31,822 nucleotides of DNA from an uncultured Lachnospiraceae bacterium (GTDB lineage: Bacteria > Bacillota > Clostridia > Lachnospirales > Lachnospiraceae): contig CAJUFE010000055.1 in assembly GCA_910585635.1 (NCBI GenBank), forward strand, positions 1-31,822. The letters are read 5' to 3'. Below the pieces are notes generated by a model. It was not told where the DNA came from. It did no database searches and saw only the letters and a program-made list of their open reading frames with translations. A program made the position numbers and the translations under genes. Of the stretch, positions 1 to 8,022 are shown piece after piece. Each line of letters opens with the position of its first letter. The stretch's first letter is position 1.

Positions 1-30
1 ACGTTCCGCTAGGGTCCTTTATGTGACATG

Positions 31-155
31 CCCCTCCCTCCGCTGCTTTATGGCTACTCTTAGGTCATACGGTATGCCAGCCAACTAGCATCCGGAGGCC
101 CGACAATGCACTTGCACCTATCCAACAGCTGGCGTGGGTGTGAAAAGTAACCATC
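31..155. repeat. Dispersed intergenic repeat, family A copy 1
   Basis: This stretch shares several blocks, in the same order, with 28727-28850. The blocks are CCCCTCCCTCCG, then ATGGCT and CTCTT, then GGTCATACG, ATGCC, TGCACCTATC, and GGCGTGGGTGTGAAA followed by GTAACCAT. The middle differs between the copies. Here GCCAGC at 76-81 can pair with GCTGGC just before the GTGGGTGTGAAA block; the other copy uses different arms at that place. No coding potential is visible. It may be a structured RNA or a mobile palindromic repeat. Confidence 0.7.
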
Positions 156-192
156 TGTAAGGAAGAGTAAACAAGGATTAAGAAAAAAGCAA

Positions 193-221
193 GGAACAAC
201 CGTTGTGATAGGTGGTATAAT
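193..221 (+). promoter_or_regulatory. Possible promoter of the MacB-type ABC operon
   Basis: A perfect TATAAT lies at 216-221. The matching -35 position, 193-198, reads GGAACA and is poor, so an activator may be needed or the true -35 differs. Transcription would start near 228, leaving a leader of about 55 bases before the ATPase gene. Confidence 0.4.
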
Positions 222-282
222 CTTCACGAAAGCGAAGGGCAGTGATCCGAGCCCCCCAACCCCTCAAGGAGGTATCCACCCC

Positions 283-1089
283 ATGGACCGAACCCCGATC
301 ATCCAGGTAAAAAACCTATACAAGATCTACCGAGTAGGCGAGACCAAGGTCCGCGCCCTGAACGGCGTAGACTTCACCCTCTACAAGGGCGAGTTCTGCG
401 CGATCGTAGGCACCTCCGGCTCCGGCAAGTCCACGCTCCTGAACATGCTGGCAGGTCTGGAAAAGCCCACAAAAGGCGAGATCTGGATCGCCGGCAAGCA
501 TATCGAGCATCTGTCTGAAAAGGAGCTGGTCACCTTCCGCAGACAGCGGATCGGATTCATCTTCCAGTCCTACAACCTCCTAAACACCATGAACGCCGTG
601 GAAAATGTAGCACTCCCTCTGTCCTTTAGGGGCATGGGCCGGAAGAAGAGGCTGGCCAGGGCGAAAAGATACATGGACCTGGTAGGCGTGGGCAAGCAGG
701 CGGACCACATGCCGAACCAGATGTCCGGCGGACAGCAGCAGCGTGTGGGGATCGCCAGGGCCCTGGCGGTGGACCCCCAGATCATCTTTGCGGACGAGCC
801 TACCGGGAACCTGGATTCCAAGACCACCATGGAGGTCCTGCAGCTGATGCAGCAGATCGTCAGAGAGCAGCAGCAGACTCTGGTGATGGTCACCCATGAC
901 AACAATCTGGCCTCCTACGCGGACCGGCGGATCCGGATCATCGACGGGAAGATCGTCAGCATCGAGGAAGGCGCCCGGGAGATCTTGGGGACGGGAGCCG
1001 GGAAGGACATGCCGGAAGGAGGAGCCGGGGAGCCAGGGGCCGGGAAGATCCGGGAGAGCGGAGCGGACGGTCCGGTCGCGACACCTTGA
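283..1089 (+). CDS. ABC transporter ATP-binding protein, MacB/LolD type
   Basis: Cytoplasmic ATPase that would power the FtsX/MacB-type permease two genes downstream. Visible motifs are Walker A (GTSGSGKST), Q-loop (FIFQSYNLL), signature (MSGGQQQR), Walker B with catalytic Glu (IIFADEPTGNLD) and the H-loop (MVTHD). The ATG at 283 has an AAGGAGGT site at 266-273; an in-frame GTG at 205 would add 26 residues with no such site. After the ATPase fold, from about residue 225, there is a Gly/Ala/Glu-rich tail with repeated GAG- and AGKx-type patterns that looks like low-complexity expansion. This family normally acts in export or envelope work rather than import. The substrate is not visible. Confidence 0.93.
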   Translation: MDRTPIIQVKNLYKIYRVGETKVRALNGVDFTLYKGEFCAIVGTSGSGKSTLLNMLAGLEKPTKGEIWIAGKHIEHLSEKELVTFRRQRIGFIFQSYNLLNTMNAVENVALPLSFRGMGRKKRLARAKRYMDLVGVGKQADHMPNQMSGGQQQRVGIARALAVDPQIIFADEPTGNLDSKTTMEVLQLMQQIVREQQQTLVMVTHDNNLASYADRRIRIIDGKIVSIEEGAREILGTGAGKDMPEGGAGEPGAGKIRESGADGPVATP

Positions 1090-1236
1090 CAGCTCCAGGC
1101 GAGACGAGCACAGCGCAGTGCAGGTGGTCCCACTCCGGCGCATAAGCCCCTCCGCCCAGGAGAGAGCTTTCCAGTGACAGAGGGGCAGCGTGCCCCACAG
1201 AGACAGAGGGAAATGGACAAGAAAGGAACAGGGAAA

Positions 1237-3183
1237 ATGGACAGAAGGAACAGGGGAATAAGAGCCAGAGCGGCGGCCGCACTCCTGATCGTGGCCTGCA
1301 TGATCTTCGGAGCGGCGGTCAGTGCGATGGCGGACTATAAGAACGTGATGGACGGCCGGCTCTATGATAATGAATATCTGGTGATCAAGCGGGACCCCAC
1401 CGGTAAGGTGGGGTCGGTCATGAGCATCCCGGTGACCGTCTGCGCGCCCTACGATATGGAGGACGTGTGGGTAGGGCTGTCGCCGGATACCTCTTCCTTC
1501 TACTCCATGCCCAAGGACGGGGGCGAGGATGCCGGCCTGCAGAATGATTTCCCCTTTGAGATCAATGAGGATACCTTTACGCCCAAAAGGATCGGCAATT
1601 TACGGGATGGGAGCAGCAAGACCGTGACCCTGTCCGCCCGTGTCCGACGGGATATGAAGGAGGGGTATTACTGCATCCCGATCGCGATCTATGTGAACGG
1701 CAGGGACAGTACCCCGGAGACGGATTTCCTGAACGTGTGGATCTACACCTCCTCATCGGCCAGCGCCGAGACGGAGGATGAGACTAAGGAAGAAGTAGCC
1801 TTTGTGATGGGGGAGGGACAGGCCACCCCCTATGGCCGTTACCCGGGGCCCATGGATTTTGGGATCAACCTGCGGAACAAGGGGTGGCTTCCGGCCTACG
1901 ACGTGACGGTCAGCATGGTCCTTAGCCGCAGCGACGAGGAATTTCCCTTTATGATCAATGAGGGGAACTACGACCGGCATTTTGAAGTGATCGAGCCCGG
2001 TCAGACCGTGGCGCTGCCCTACAGCATGGCGATCCGAAAGGAGAGCTATACCGGATTTTATCCGCTCAAGTTCAAGATCACCTACCGGGAGAGCATGTAC
2101 GGCGATAAGCGGGTGGCAGAAGGCCCCGGCATGTTCCGAGATCAGGCCACCGGCGAGACCTTGAGCACCGACACCAGCGTCCAGTCTAAGGACTATGAAT
2201 TTTATGTACATATCTCCAGTAAGGAGAAGGAAGATAGCTTAGGGGAGTTCAATGAGAATGACCGTACAAAAGCCAGGATCATCGTGGACGGCTTCCGCAC
2301 AGAGCCGGCGAAGATCATGGCCGGGGAAGAGTTCGATCTGATCTTGAACATGAAAAATGCCTCCACCACGGTGGCGGCCAGCAATATCCTCTTTTCCCTG
2401 GAGCCGGAGAAGGTGGAGAATGCCTCCGTGTTCTCTACGGAGTCCGGGTCCTCCTCCATCGTGGTCAATTCCCTGGGAGCCGGGGAGTCCACCGAGCTGC
2501 GGGTCCGCTTCCTGGCAAAGGCGGGGATCGACCAGCGGTCCTACACCATCACCATAAAGGAGAAATACGACAGCCCGGAATTTAAGAACGCGGAGGAGAG
2601 CGTCACCGTAGACATCCCGATCTATCAGCAGGCCCGCCTTAGCACCAGCACCTTTGAGATCATGCCGGACTCCATCGAGGTGGGCGGCGAGAGCAACATC
2701 ATGTTCGGCATCAATAACACGGGCCGGATCCAGCTCTATAATGTGAACGCCCGCTTTGAAGCGCCCTCTATCCGGACCACGGAAAGCTATGTAGGCAACA
2801 TCAAGCCCGGCGAGACGGGCAATGTGGATGTGATGGTAGCCGGCGAAGCCCCCACGGAGGATGAGGGGAAGGTAAAGGTCATCATCTCCTACGAGGACGA
2901 GAATGGAGAGGTGACCGAGGTGGAAAAGGAGCTGACCCTGTTCGTGTCCGAGCCGATGGAAGACTTTGGGGAGATGATGGACGGCATGGAAGGGATGGAG
3001 GGCATGGATATGGAGACCTCCGGCGGCCTCGCCGGATGGATGGCCGATCCGGTGCGGAAGATCCTGGCGCTGACAGCCGCGGTCCTCCTGCTGGCCGCCA
3101 TAGGCGCGGGGATCGCCATCGCCACGAAGCGGAAGAAGAAACGTGAGCAGGAGGAAGAGGATATGGACGATGAGATTTCGTGA
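1237..3183 (+). CDS. Membrane-anchored extracellular protein of an ABC system (CARDB/COG1361-like)
   Basis: A 648-residue protein with an N-terminal signal sequence (basic MDRRNRGIRAR, hydrophobic core, likely cut near AVSAMA), a long beta-rich extracellular part, one C-terminal membrane helix (ILALTAAVLLLAAIGAGIAIA) and a basic-then-acidic cytoplasmic end. Phrases such as VEPGQTVAL, LGAGESTELRVRF and NIKPGETGNVDV, spaced through the chain, suggest several Ig-like CARDB/NEW3-type domains. Just before the helix is a Met-rich stretch with EMMDG and MEGMEGMDM. The ATG at 1237 has AAGGA upstream; GTG 1174 or ATG 1213 are possible but put a long charged tail before the signal peptide. It overlaps the permease by 14 bases, so it is probably an extracytoplasmic partner of that permease. 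Function unknown. Confidence 0.8.
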   Translation: MDRRNRGIRARAAAALLIVACMIFGAAVSAMADYKNVMDGRLYDNEYLVIKRDPTGKVGSVMSIPVTVCAPYDMEDVWVGLSPDTSSFYSMPKDGGEDAGLQNDFPFEINEDTFTPKRIGNLRDGSSKTVTLSARVRRDMKEGYYCIPIAIYVNGRDSTPETDFLNVWIYTSSSASAETEDETKEEVAFVMGEGQATPYGRYPGPMDFGINLRNKGWLPAYDVTVSMVLSRSDEEFPFMINEGNYDRHFEVIEPGQTVALPYSMAIRKESYTGFYPLKFKITYRESMYGDKRVAEGPGMFRDQATGETLSTDTSVQSKDYEFYVHISSKEKEDSLGEFNENDRTKARIIVDGFRTEPAKIMAGEEFDLILNMKNASTTVAASNILFSLEPEKVENASVFSTESGSSSIVVNSLGAGESTELRVRFLAKAGIDQRSYTITIKEKYDSPEFKNAEESVTVDIPIYQQARLSTSTFEIMPDSIEVGGESNIMFGINNTGRIQLYNVNARFEAPSIRTTESYVGNIKPGETGNVDVMVAGEAPTEDEGKVKVIISYEDENGEVTEVEKELTLFVSEPMEDFGEMMDGMEGMEGMDMETSGGLAGWMADPVRKILALTAAVLLLAAIGAGIAIATKRKKKREQEEEDMDDEIS

Positions 3184-4525
3184 CCTGCTGATCATGAGCA
3201 TCAATAACCTGCGCAGGAGGAAGTTCAGGACGGTCCTGACCGTGCTGGGGGTGGTGATCGGCACGGCCTCCATCGTGGTCATGGTCTCCCTGGGGATCGG
3301 ATTAAATGAGCTGACCACAGAGCAGATCGCCTCCTACGGCAGTCTGACCACCATCGAGGTCTATTCCGATGCCCGGTGGGGCGGCTATGACAGCTCCGAC
3401 TCCTCGGAGCCGGACTATATCAACGACGATGTGATCGAGAAGCTAAAAAAGTTGCCCCATGTCAAAGGGGTCTCTCCGGTCCTCTCGGTGTATGTACTGG
3501 TGCGCCAGGGCATGTATGAGGCCAATATCAATATCATGGGGGTCAGCGAGGATTTCCTGCGGGAGATCCCCATCGGGGAGGGTGAGCTCCCCACGGCGAA
3601 GGATAAGGAGCTGCGGATGGTGATCGGGAACCAGGTGATCACCCGGTTCAACAATTATAAGACCGGCGAGGGTTACTGGGACACTATGGAGCTGCCGGAT
3701 GTGGACTTTATGGGGAAGCCTCTCTATGTGATCTTTGATATGAACGCCTATTGGTCCTCCCGGCAGCCGCAGGAAGGCGGGAATGCAGTGAAGCCGCCGA
3801 AAAAATATATGGTAGAGACCGCGGCTCTGGCTGCGGGTTCCGTGGAGGATTGGAACAACTACAGCTACAATATCTATGTGGAGATCGGTCTTTTAGAAGC
3901 CCAGCTCAGGCGGATCTTCAAGAAACAGCCGATCCCGGATCAGCCCACCAACAAAAAGGGCAAGGCCCTCCCCTACCTGGTCTATGACTCCGCCCAGGTC
4001 TTCGTGGAGGATATGGCCTATGTGACCCAGGTGCAGGAGCTGGTCTCAGATATGGGCTACCAGGCTCAGAGCAACATGGAATGGCTGGAGCAGTCCAAGC
4101 AGCAGTCCCAGATGGTCCAGGCTGTTTTAGGCGGGATCGGAGCCGTATCCCTTTTCGTGGCTGCCATCGGGATCGCCAATACCATGATGATGTCGATCTA
4201 TGAGCGCACGAAGGAGATCGGCGTGATGAAGGTGCTGGGCTGCGATATGAAGAACATCCGGGATATGTTCCTTTTAGAATCCGGCTTTATCGGGTTTATG
4301 GGAGGTGTGGCGGGCATCCTATTAAGCCTGCTCATCTCCACGGTGATCAACCAGTTCGCCGGAGGCGAGGCGCTGACCGGGATGGCGGGGGACCTTTCCA
4401 GGATCCCTCTGTGGCTGAACCTGGCGGCGCTGGCCTTTGCGGTGTTCGTGGGCATGGCGGCAGGGTTCATACCGGCTACCAGGGCCATGAAGCTCAGTCC
4501 GCTGGCGGCTATACGGAATGAGTGA
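3170..4525 (+). CDS. ABC transporter permease, FtsX/MacB family
   Basis: Permease of 451 residues. It has an N-terminal membrane helix (TVLTVLGVVIGTASIVVMVSLGIGL), a large extracellular MacB-PCD-like domain, then three helices (around VLGGIGAVSLFVAAIGIANTMMM, FIGFMGGVAGILLSLLIS and LNLAALAFAVFVGMAAGFIPA). The segment YERTKEIGVMKVLGC is the conserved FtsX loop, and the end PATRAMKLSPLAAIRNE is typical of the family. The ATG at 3170 has AGGAAGAGG at 3152-3160. With the upstream ATPase it forms a mechanotransmission-type ABC system; with the middle gene it may act on an extracellular or membrane substrate. Confidence 0.9.
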   Translation: MRFRDLLIMSINNLRRRKFRTVLTVLGVVIGTASIVVMVSLGIGLNELTTEQIASYGSLTTIEVYSDARWGGYDSSDSSEPDYINDDVIEKLKKLPHVKGVSPVLSVYVLVRQGMYEANINIMGVSEDFLREIPIGEGELPTAKDKELRMVIGNQVITRFNNYKTGEGYWDTMELPDVDFMGKPLYVIFDMNAYWSSRQPQEGGNAVKPPKKYMVETAALAAGSVEDWNNYSYNIYVEIGLLEAQLRRIFKKQPIPDQPTNKKGKALPYLVYDSAQVFVEDMAYVTQVQELVSDMGYQAQSNMEWLEQSKQQSQMVQAVLGGIGAVSLFVAAIGIANTMMMSIYERTKEIGVMKVLGCDMKNIRDMFLLESGFIGFMGGVAGILLSLLISTVINQFAGGEALTGMAGDLSRIPLWLNLAALAFAVFVGMAAGFIPATRAMKLSPLAAIRNE

Positions 4526-4553
4526 GAAATGAGCGCGGATCGAACAAAAACAC

Positions 4554-4580
4554 TTGCATTTGTGCGGTATCTGTGATAAA
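4554..4580 (+). promoter_or_regulatory. Possible rplS promoter
   Basis: TTGCAT at 4554-4559 and GATAAA at 4575-4580 with a short 15-base spacer. It sits immediately upstream of the L19-leader-like hairpin, which makes it plausible despite the spacing. Confidence 0.4.
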
Positions 4581-4603
4581 CTCCAAATGTTGTGACAAAA
4601 AGA

Positions 4604-4641
4604 GATGTTCCGCTGATACAAAACTGGTATGTAAGAACATC
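4604..4641 (+). ncRNA. L19 leader-like cis-regulatory hairpin
   Basis: GATGTTC at 4604-4610 pairs perfectly with GAACATC at 4635-4641, and inside it ATAC at 4616-4619 pairs with GTAT at 4627-4630. It ends 23 bases before the rplS start codon and just upstream of the ribosome site AAGGAGG. Size, position and nested stem fit the L19_leader element known ahead of rplS in Firmicutes, thought to let the protein control its own mRNA. I infer the match from structure and memory of the family, not from a covariance search. Confidence 0.65.
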
Positions 4642-4664
4642 AAATAGGACAAGGAGGCACACAG

Positions 4665-5012
4665 ATGAACGAGATCATCAAGCAGATCGAAGCGACACAG
4701 TTAAAGGAAACGGTACCGGAGTTTAGGGTAGGGGATACCGTAAGGGTACACAACAAGATCAAAGAGGGGACCCGCGAGAGGATCCAGATCTTTGAGGGTA
4801 CGGTCCTTAAGAGACAGAACGGCGGGTCCAGAGAGACCTTTACGGTCAGAAAGAATTCTAACGGCATCGGTGTGGAGAAGACCTGGCCGGTCCATTCTCC
4901 TTTTGTAGATAAGATCGAAGTGGTGCGGAGAGGTAAGGTAAGACGTGCGAAACTGTACTACTTAAGAGGCCGCGTAGGTAAGGCTGCGAAGGTAAAAGAA
5001 TTAAGAGGATGA
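4665..5012 (+). CDS. rplS: 50S ribosomal protein L19
   Basis: A 115-residue ribosomal protein of the large subunit, located at the 30S-50S interface. The full length matches the family: N-terminal EFRVGDTVRVHNKIKEG, the RIQIFEGTVL core, NGIGVEKTWPVHSP and the basic end RAKLYYLRGRVGKAAKVKE. The start has AAGGAGGC at 4651-4658. The gene has its own promoter, leader hairpin and downstream terminator, so it is probably largely monocistronic with some read-through into lepB. The order rplS-lepB-rbgA-rnhB is conserved in many Firmicutes. Confidence 0.98.
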   Translation: MNEIIKQIEATQLKETVPEFRVGDTVRVHNKIKEGTRERIQIFEGTVLKRQNGGSRETFTVRKNSNGIGVEKTWPVHSPFVDKIEVVRRGKVRRAKLYYLRGRVGKAAKVKELRG

Positions 5013-5032
5013 GCAGACGTTCAGAGCTTCTG

Positions 5033-5067
5033 CACAAAAGGGGACTATGTAAATAGTCCCTTTTGTG
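5033..5067 (+). terminator. Terminator after rplS
   Basis: GGGACTAT at 5041-5048 pairs with ATAGTCCC at 5053-5060 around a GTAA loop, followed by TTTTGTG. The flanking CACAAAAG and CTTTTGTG extend the stem with one bulged G, so it could act in both directions. It lies directly before lepB. Confidence 0.85.
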
Positions 5068-5092
5068 GCTGTATCGTGGGGGTTTGGCAGAT

Positions 5093-5638
5093 ATGGGATC
5101 TTTCAAAGAGGAGGAGACGAACCAGCTCCGCCGTTTGGTGAACTGGGTGGTCGATATCATCGTGGTCATCGCGCTGGCCTGTTTTATCGTCCATGCTTTT
5201 GGCATCCAGGTGGAGGTGGCCGGGAATTCCATGGCGCCTCTTTTAAACTCCGGGGACGTGGTGCTGATCGACCAGTTCCTGTATGCTCTTGAGGGACCGG
5301 AGCGGTTCGATGTGGTGGTCTTTGAGCGGGAGGATGCCAAGGTGAACATCAAGCGGATCATCGGGCTCCCGGGGGAGACGGTCCAGATCACAGATGGGCG
5401 GATCTGGATCGACGGAGAGGTATTAGAGGAGCCTGCGGACCAGAAGAAGATCGCGCTGGCCGGGCTGGCTGAAGTGCCGGTGACGCTGGGGGAGGATGAG
5501 TATTTTCTCCTGGGGGATAATCGGGACTCAAGTGAGGACAGCCGTTTTATCAATGTGGGCAATGTGAAGGGGGAGCAGATCAGGGGGAAGGTCTGGTTCC
5601 GGATCTATCCGGCCCTGGGATTGGGGCGGGTGCAGTGA
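5093..5638 (+). CDS. lepB: Signal peptidase I
   Basis: Membrane serine protease that removes signal peptides from secreted proteins. It is 181 residues, the short Gram-positive type, with a single N-terminal membrane anchor at about residues 16-36 and the catalytic part outside. The nucleophile is Ser46 in GNSMAP, the general base Lys87 in NIKRIIGLPGE, and box E is GDNRDSSEDSR. ATG 5093 is chosen because the in-frame TTG at 5063 lies inside the rplS terminator; the ribosome site (GGGGGT) is weak. It is followed by rbgA after 10 bases. Confidence 0.95.
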   Translation: MGSFKEEETNQLRRLVNWVVDIIVVIALACFIVHAFGIQVEVAGNSMAPLLNSGDVVLIDQFLYALEGPERFDVVVFEREDAKVNIKRIIGLPGETVQITDGRIWIDGEVLEEPADQKKIALAGLAEVPVTLGEDEYFLLGDNRDSSEDSRFINVGNVKGEQIRGKVWFRIYPALGLGRVQ

Positions 5639-5648
5639 GGATGGTTTT

Positions 5649-6503
5649 ATGAACATACAGTGGTACCCAGGACATATGACAAAGGCGAGGCGGAAGATGC
5701 AGGAGGACATCAAGCTGATCGATCTGCTGATCGAGCTGGTGGATGCCAGGGCGCCGCTCTCCAGCCGGAACCCGGATATCGATGAGCTGGGGAAAGGAAA
5801 AGCGAGGCTGATCCTCCTGAACAAATCGGATCTGGCAGATGAGCGGGCGAACGAGCAGTGGGCCGCCTGGTTCTCGTCCCAGGGCTTTCAGGTGGTCAAG
5901 CTGGATTGCCGCAGCGGGGCCGGGCTAAAGCAGATCAGCGGCGCTGTCCAGGCGGCCTGCAAGGAAAAGATCGAGCGAGACCGGAGGCGGGGCATCTTGA
6001 ACCGACCGGTACGGGCTATGGTGGTGGGGATCCCCAATGTAGGGAAATCGACCTTTATCAATGCCTTTGCGGGCAAGGCCTGCACCAAGACCGGCAACAA
6101 GCCGGGCGTGACCAAAGGGAACCAGTGGATCCGTTTGAACAAGTCCCTGGAGCTTTTGGATACCCCGGGGATCCTGTGGCCCAAGTTCGAGGATCAGGAG
6201 GCCGGGAAGCGGCTGGCCTTCATCGGGTCCATCAATGACGATATCCTGAATAAAGAAGAGCTGGCGCTGGAGCTGATCCGGACCTTGCAGGAGTGTTACC
6301 CCGATGGGCTGCAGGAGCGCTATCATCTGGTCTCTTCTCAGGCAGATCCTGTGGCTGTATTGGAACAGATCGCGAAGGCCAGGGGATGCCTGCAAAAGGG
6401 AGGCGGCTTCGACCTGGCAAAGGCATCGAACCTGCTCTTTGACGATCTAAGGAGCGGGAAGCTGGGGCGGATCACGCTGGAGCGGCCGGATCATATGGCA
6501 TAA
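5649..6503 (+). CDS. rbgA: Ribosome biogenesis GTPase RbgA (YlqF)
   Basis: Circularly permuted GTPase needed for a late step in assembly of the 50S subunit. The permuted motif order is visible: G4 NKSD at residues 58-61, G1 GIPNVGKST at 127-135, G2 region KPGVTKG, and G3 DTPG at 171-174. The N-terminal QWYPGHM is the family hallmark. The 284-residue length is normal, with a helical C-terminal RNA-binding part. It lies 10 bases after lepB in the conserved cluster. Confidence 0.97.
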   Translation: MNIQWYPGHMTKARRKMQEDIKLIDLLIELVDARAPLSSRNPDIDELGKGKARLILLNKSDLADERANEQWAAWFSSQGFQVVKLDCRSGAGLKQISGAVQAACKEKIERDRRRGILNRPVRAMVVGIPNVGKSTFINAFAGKACTKTGNKPGVTKGNQWIRLNKSLELLDTPGILWPKFEDQEAGKRLAFIGSINDDILNKEELALELIRTLQECYPDGLQERYHLVSSQADPVAVLEQIAKARGCLQKGGGFDLAKASNLLFDDLRSGKLGRITLERPDHMA

Positions 6504-6504
6504 T

Positions 6505-6621
6505 GATGACAGGCATTATACCCGCGCCGAGCGGAGCGAGTGTGCATCGCAAAGCGTTAGCATGTCCGAAGGATATGGCATGGGGGCATGTTCTGTACCA
6601 TCGCGGGCGTATATAGTCATC
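6505..6621. repeat. Imperfect long palindrome between rbgA and rnhB
   Basis: GATGAC at 6505-6510 and CCCGCG at 6521-6526 are mirrored by CGCGGG at 6602-6607 and GTCATC at 6616-6621, with a TATA-containing spacer between arms on each side. The interior of about 75 bases holds further short pairings around GCATG. The rest of the 289-base gap up to 6792 shows no gene. It may be an mRNA-processing hairpin within the rbgA-rnhB transcript or a decayed repeat. Confidence 0.45.
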
Positions 6622-6792
6622 AACAGACGCTGGGCATTGGCCGGGAGATCTTCCCATGACCCGATGTCCGTTATCTACAGAAGGTGTCAGATGCTGCAGG
6701 CCCCACAGAAAATGCAAGATCTTACGAAAAATGGTGTGTATTCAAAGGGAACTGGCCAGATACAAAAGAGGAAGGCGGGAGGGTACAGGGAG

Positions 6793-7473
6793 ATGGCGAG
6801 AGTATTGACAGGGGAACGGCTGGAAAAGGAGCTGGCCCGCCTGGAGGGGATGCTGGCCTATGAGCGGGAGTATGCCTGGGCGTCCGCGGTCTGCGGGATC
6901 GATGAGGCAGGGAGAGGGCCTTTAGCCGGGCCGGTGGTGGCCGGGGCGGCGATCCTCCCGAAGGACTGCAAGATCCTCTACCTGAACGATTCGAAGAAGC
7001 TCTCGGAGAAACGGCGGGAAGAGCTGTTCTTGGAGATCCAGGAGAAAGCGGTGGCCTACGCCGTGGGGGTGGTCGGGCCGGAGCGGATCGATCAGATCAA
7101 TATCCTGCAGGCGACCTATGAGGCCATGCGCCAGGCTGTGAGAAAGCTTTCCATCAAGCCCCAGGTGCTCTTAAATGACGCGGTGGTGATCCCGGGCCTC
7201 CCAGAGGAGCTCCGGCAGGTGAAGATCATCCACGGTGACGCCAAGAGCCTGTCCATCGCCGCCGCCAGCGTCCTGGCAAAGGTGACCAGGGACCATATGA
7301 TGGCAGCCTATGACCAGCAGTATCCGGCTTACGGCTTTGCAAAGCATAAGGGCTATGGCACGGCGGCCCACATCCAAGCCCTGAAGGAGCATGGGGCATG
7401 TCCGATCCATCGAAGGAGCTTTATCGGGAAATTTGTGGAGGCGGCGGGGGCGGATGAGGAGCAGGAGATATAA
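6793..7473 (+). CDS. rnhB: Ribonuclease HII
   Basis: Endonuclease that cuts the RNA strand of RNA-DNA hybrids and removes misincorporated ribonucleotides. The 226-residue product has the family motif GIDEAGRGPLAGPVVAGA with catalytic Asp37-Glu38, LNDSKKLS, Asp129 in LLNDAVV, and the block HGDAKSLSIAAASVLAKVTRD. ATG 6793 has GGGAGG at 6778-6783; a longer in-frame start at 6562 would add 77 residues with no family similarity. It sits in the conserved cluster with rbgA and the YraN-family gene. Confidence 0.97.
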   Translation: MARVLTGERLEKELARLEGMLAYEREYAWASAVCGIDEAGRGPLAGPVVAGAAILPKDCKILYLNDSKKLSEKRREELFLEIQEKAVAYAVGVVGPERIDQINILQATYEAMRQAVRKLSIKPQVLLNDAVVIPGLPEELRQVKIIHGDAKSLSIAAASVLAKVTRDHMMAAYDQQYPAYGFAKHKGYGTAAHIQALKEHGACPIHRRSFIGKFVEAAGADEEQEI

Positions 7474-7511
7474 GGCCTGCAAAAACCCCGGCGGACCATG
7501 GGAAAAGACAT

Positions 7512-7883
7512 ATGACAGAGGCAGAGAAAATGAACAAAAGAGCAGTGGGCAGCACCCGGGAAGCGGAGGCTGCTTCTTATTTGGAGAAAAACGGTTACCA
7601 GATATTGGAGCATAATTATCGGTGCCGCCAGGGAGAGATCGATCTGATCGCCAGGGATGGGCGGTATCTGGTGTTCATCGAGGTGAAGTATCGGAGGACC
7701 TTAAGGAGCGGGTATCCAGAGGAGGCGGTGGACAAGAGAAAGCAGCAGAAGATCTGGAGGACGGCTCGGTATTATCTGTATCGCCACGGTTATGGGGAGG
7801 ATACGCCCTGCCGGTTCGATGTGGTCAGCATCACGGGAGAGGGGCCGCAGGCGATCCGGGTGATACGGGATGCGTTTTCGTAA
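7512..7883 (+). CDS. YraN/UPF0102 family endonuclease-like protein
   Basis: A 123-residue protein of the UPF0102 family, which has a Holliday-junction-resolvase-like restriction endonuclease fold. Visible conserved parts are GSTREAEAASYLEKNGYQILEHNYR, the GEIDLIARD motif holding the likely metal-binding Glu and Asp, FIEVKYR with the Glu-x-Lys pair, and a C-terminal FDVVSI. Its cellular role is not settled. The start is ambiguous: ATG 7512 or ATG 7530, neither with a strong ribosome site. It is the last gene of the housekeeping block. Confidence 0.92.
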   Translation: MTEAEKMNKRAVGSTREAEAASYLEKNGYQILEHNYRCRQGEIDLIARDGRYLVFIEVKYRRTLRSGYPEEAVDKRKQQKIWRTARYYLYRHGYGEDTPCRFDVVSITGEGPQAIRVIRDAFS

Positions 7884-7934
7884 GGCTTTGGAGACGTTGG
7901 GTTACTTGAAAAAATGATCATGGATAAAGAGATA

Positions 7935-7975
7935 GGCTGCCGCCTTGATCTGATCAAGGCGGCAGCCCTCTTTTT
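7935..7975 (+). terminator. Terminator between the YraN-family gene and the chemoreceptor
   Basis: A 16-base arm at 7935-7950 (GGCTGCCGCCTTGATC) is mirrored exactly at 7952-7967 and followed by CTCTTTTT. It lies between convergent genes and could serve both, though the T-tract favours the plus strand. Confidence 0.9.
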
Positions 7976-8022
7976 ATGCCTGTCTATATCCGCTCACCCA
8001 CCTGTGGGAGCGTATGCGGTCA

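Noticed and set aside
2239..3318. 359-codon minus-strand frame over the extracellular ABC partner
   Set aside because: It is antisense to a gene with signal peptide, anchor and operon overlap; no ribosome site or family motif.
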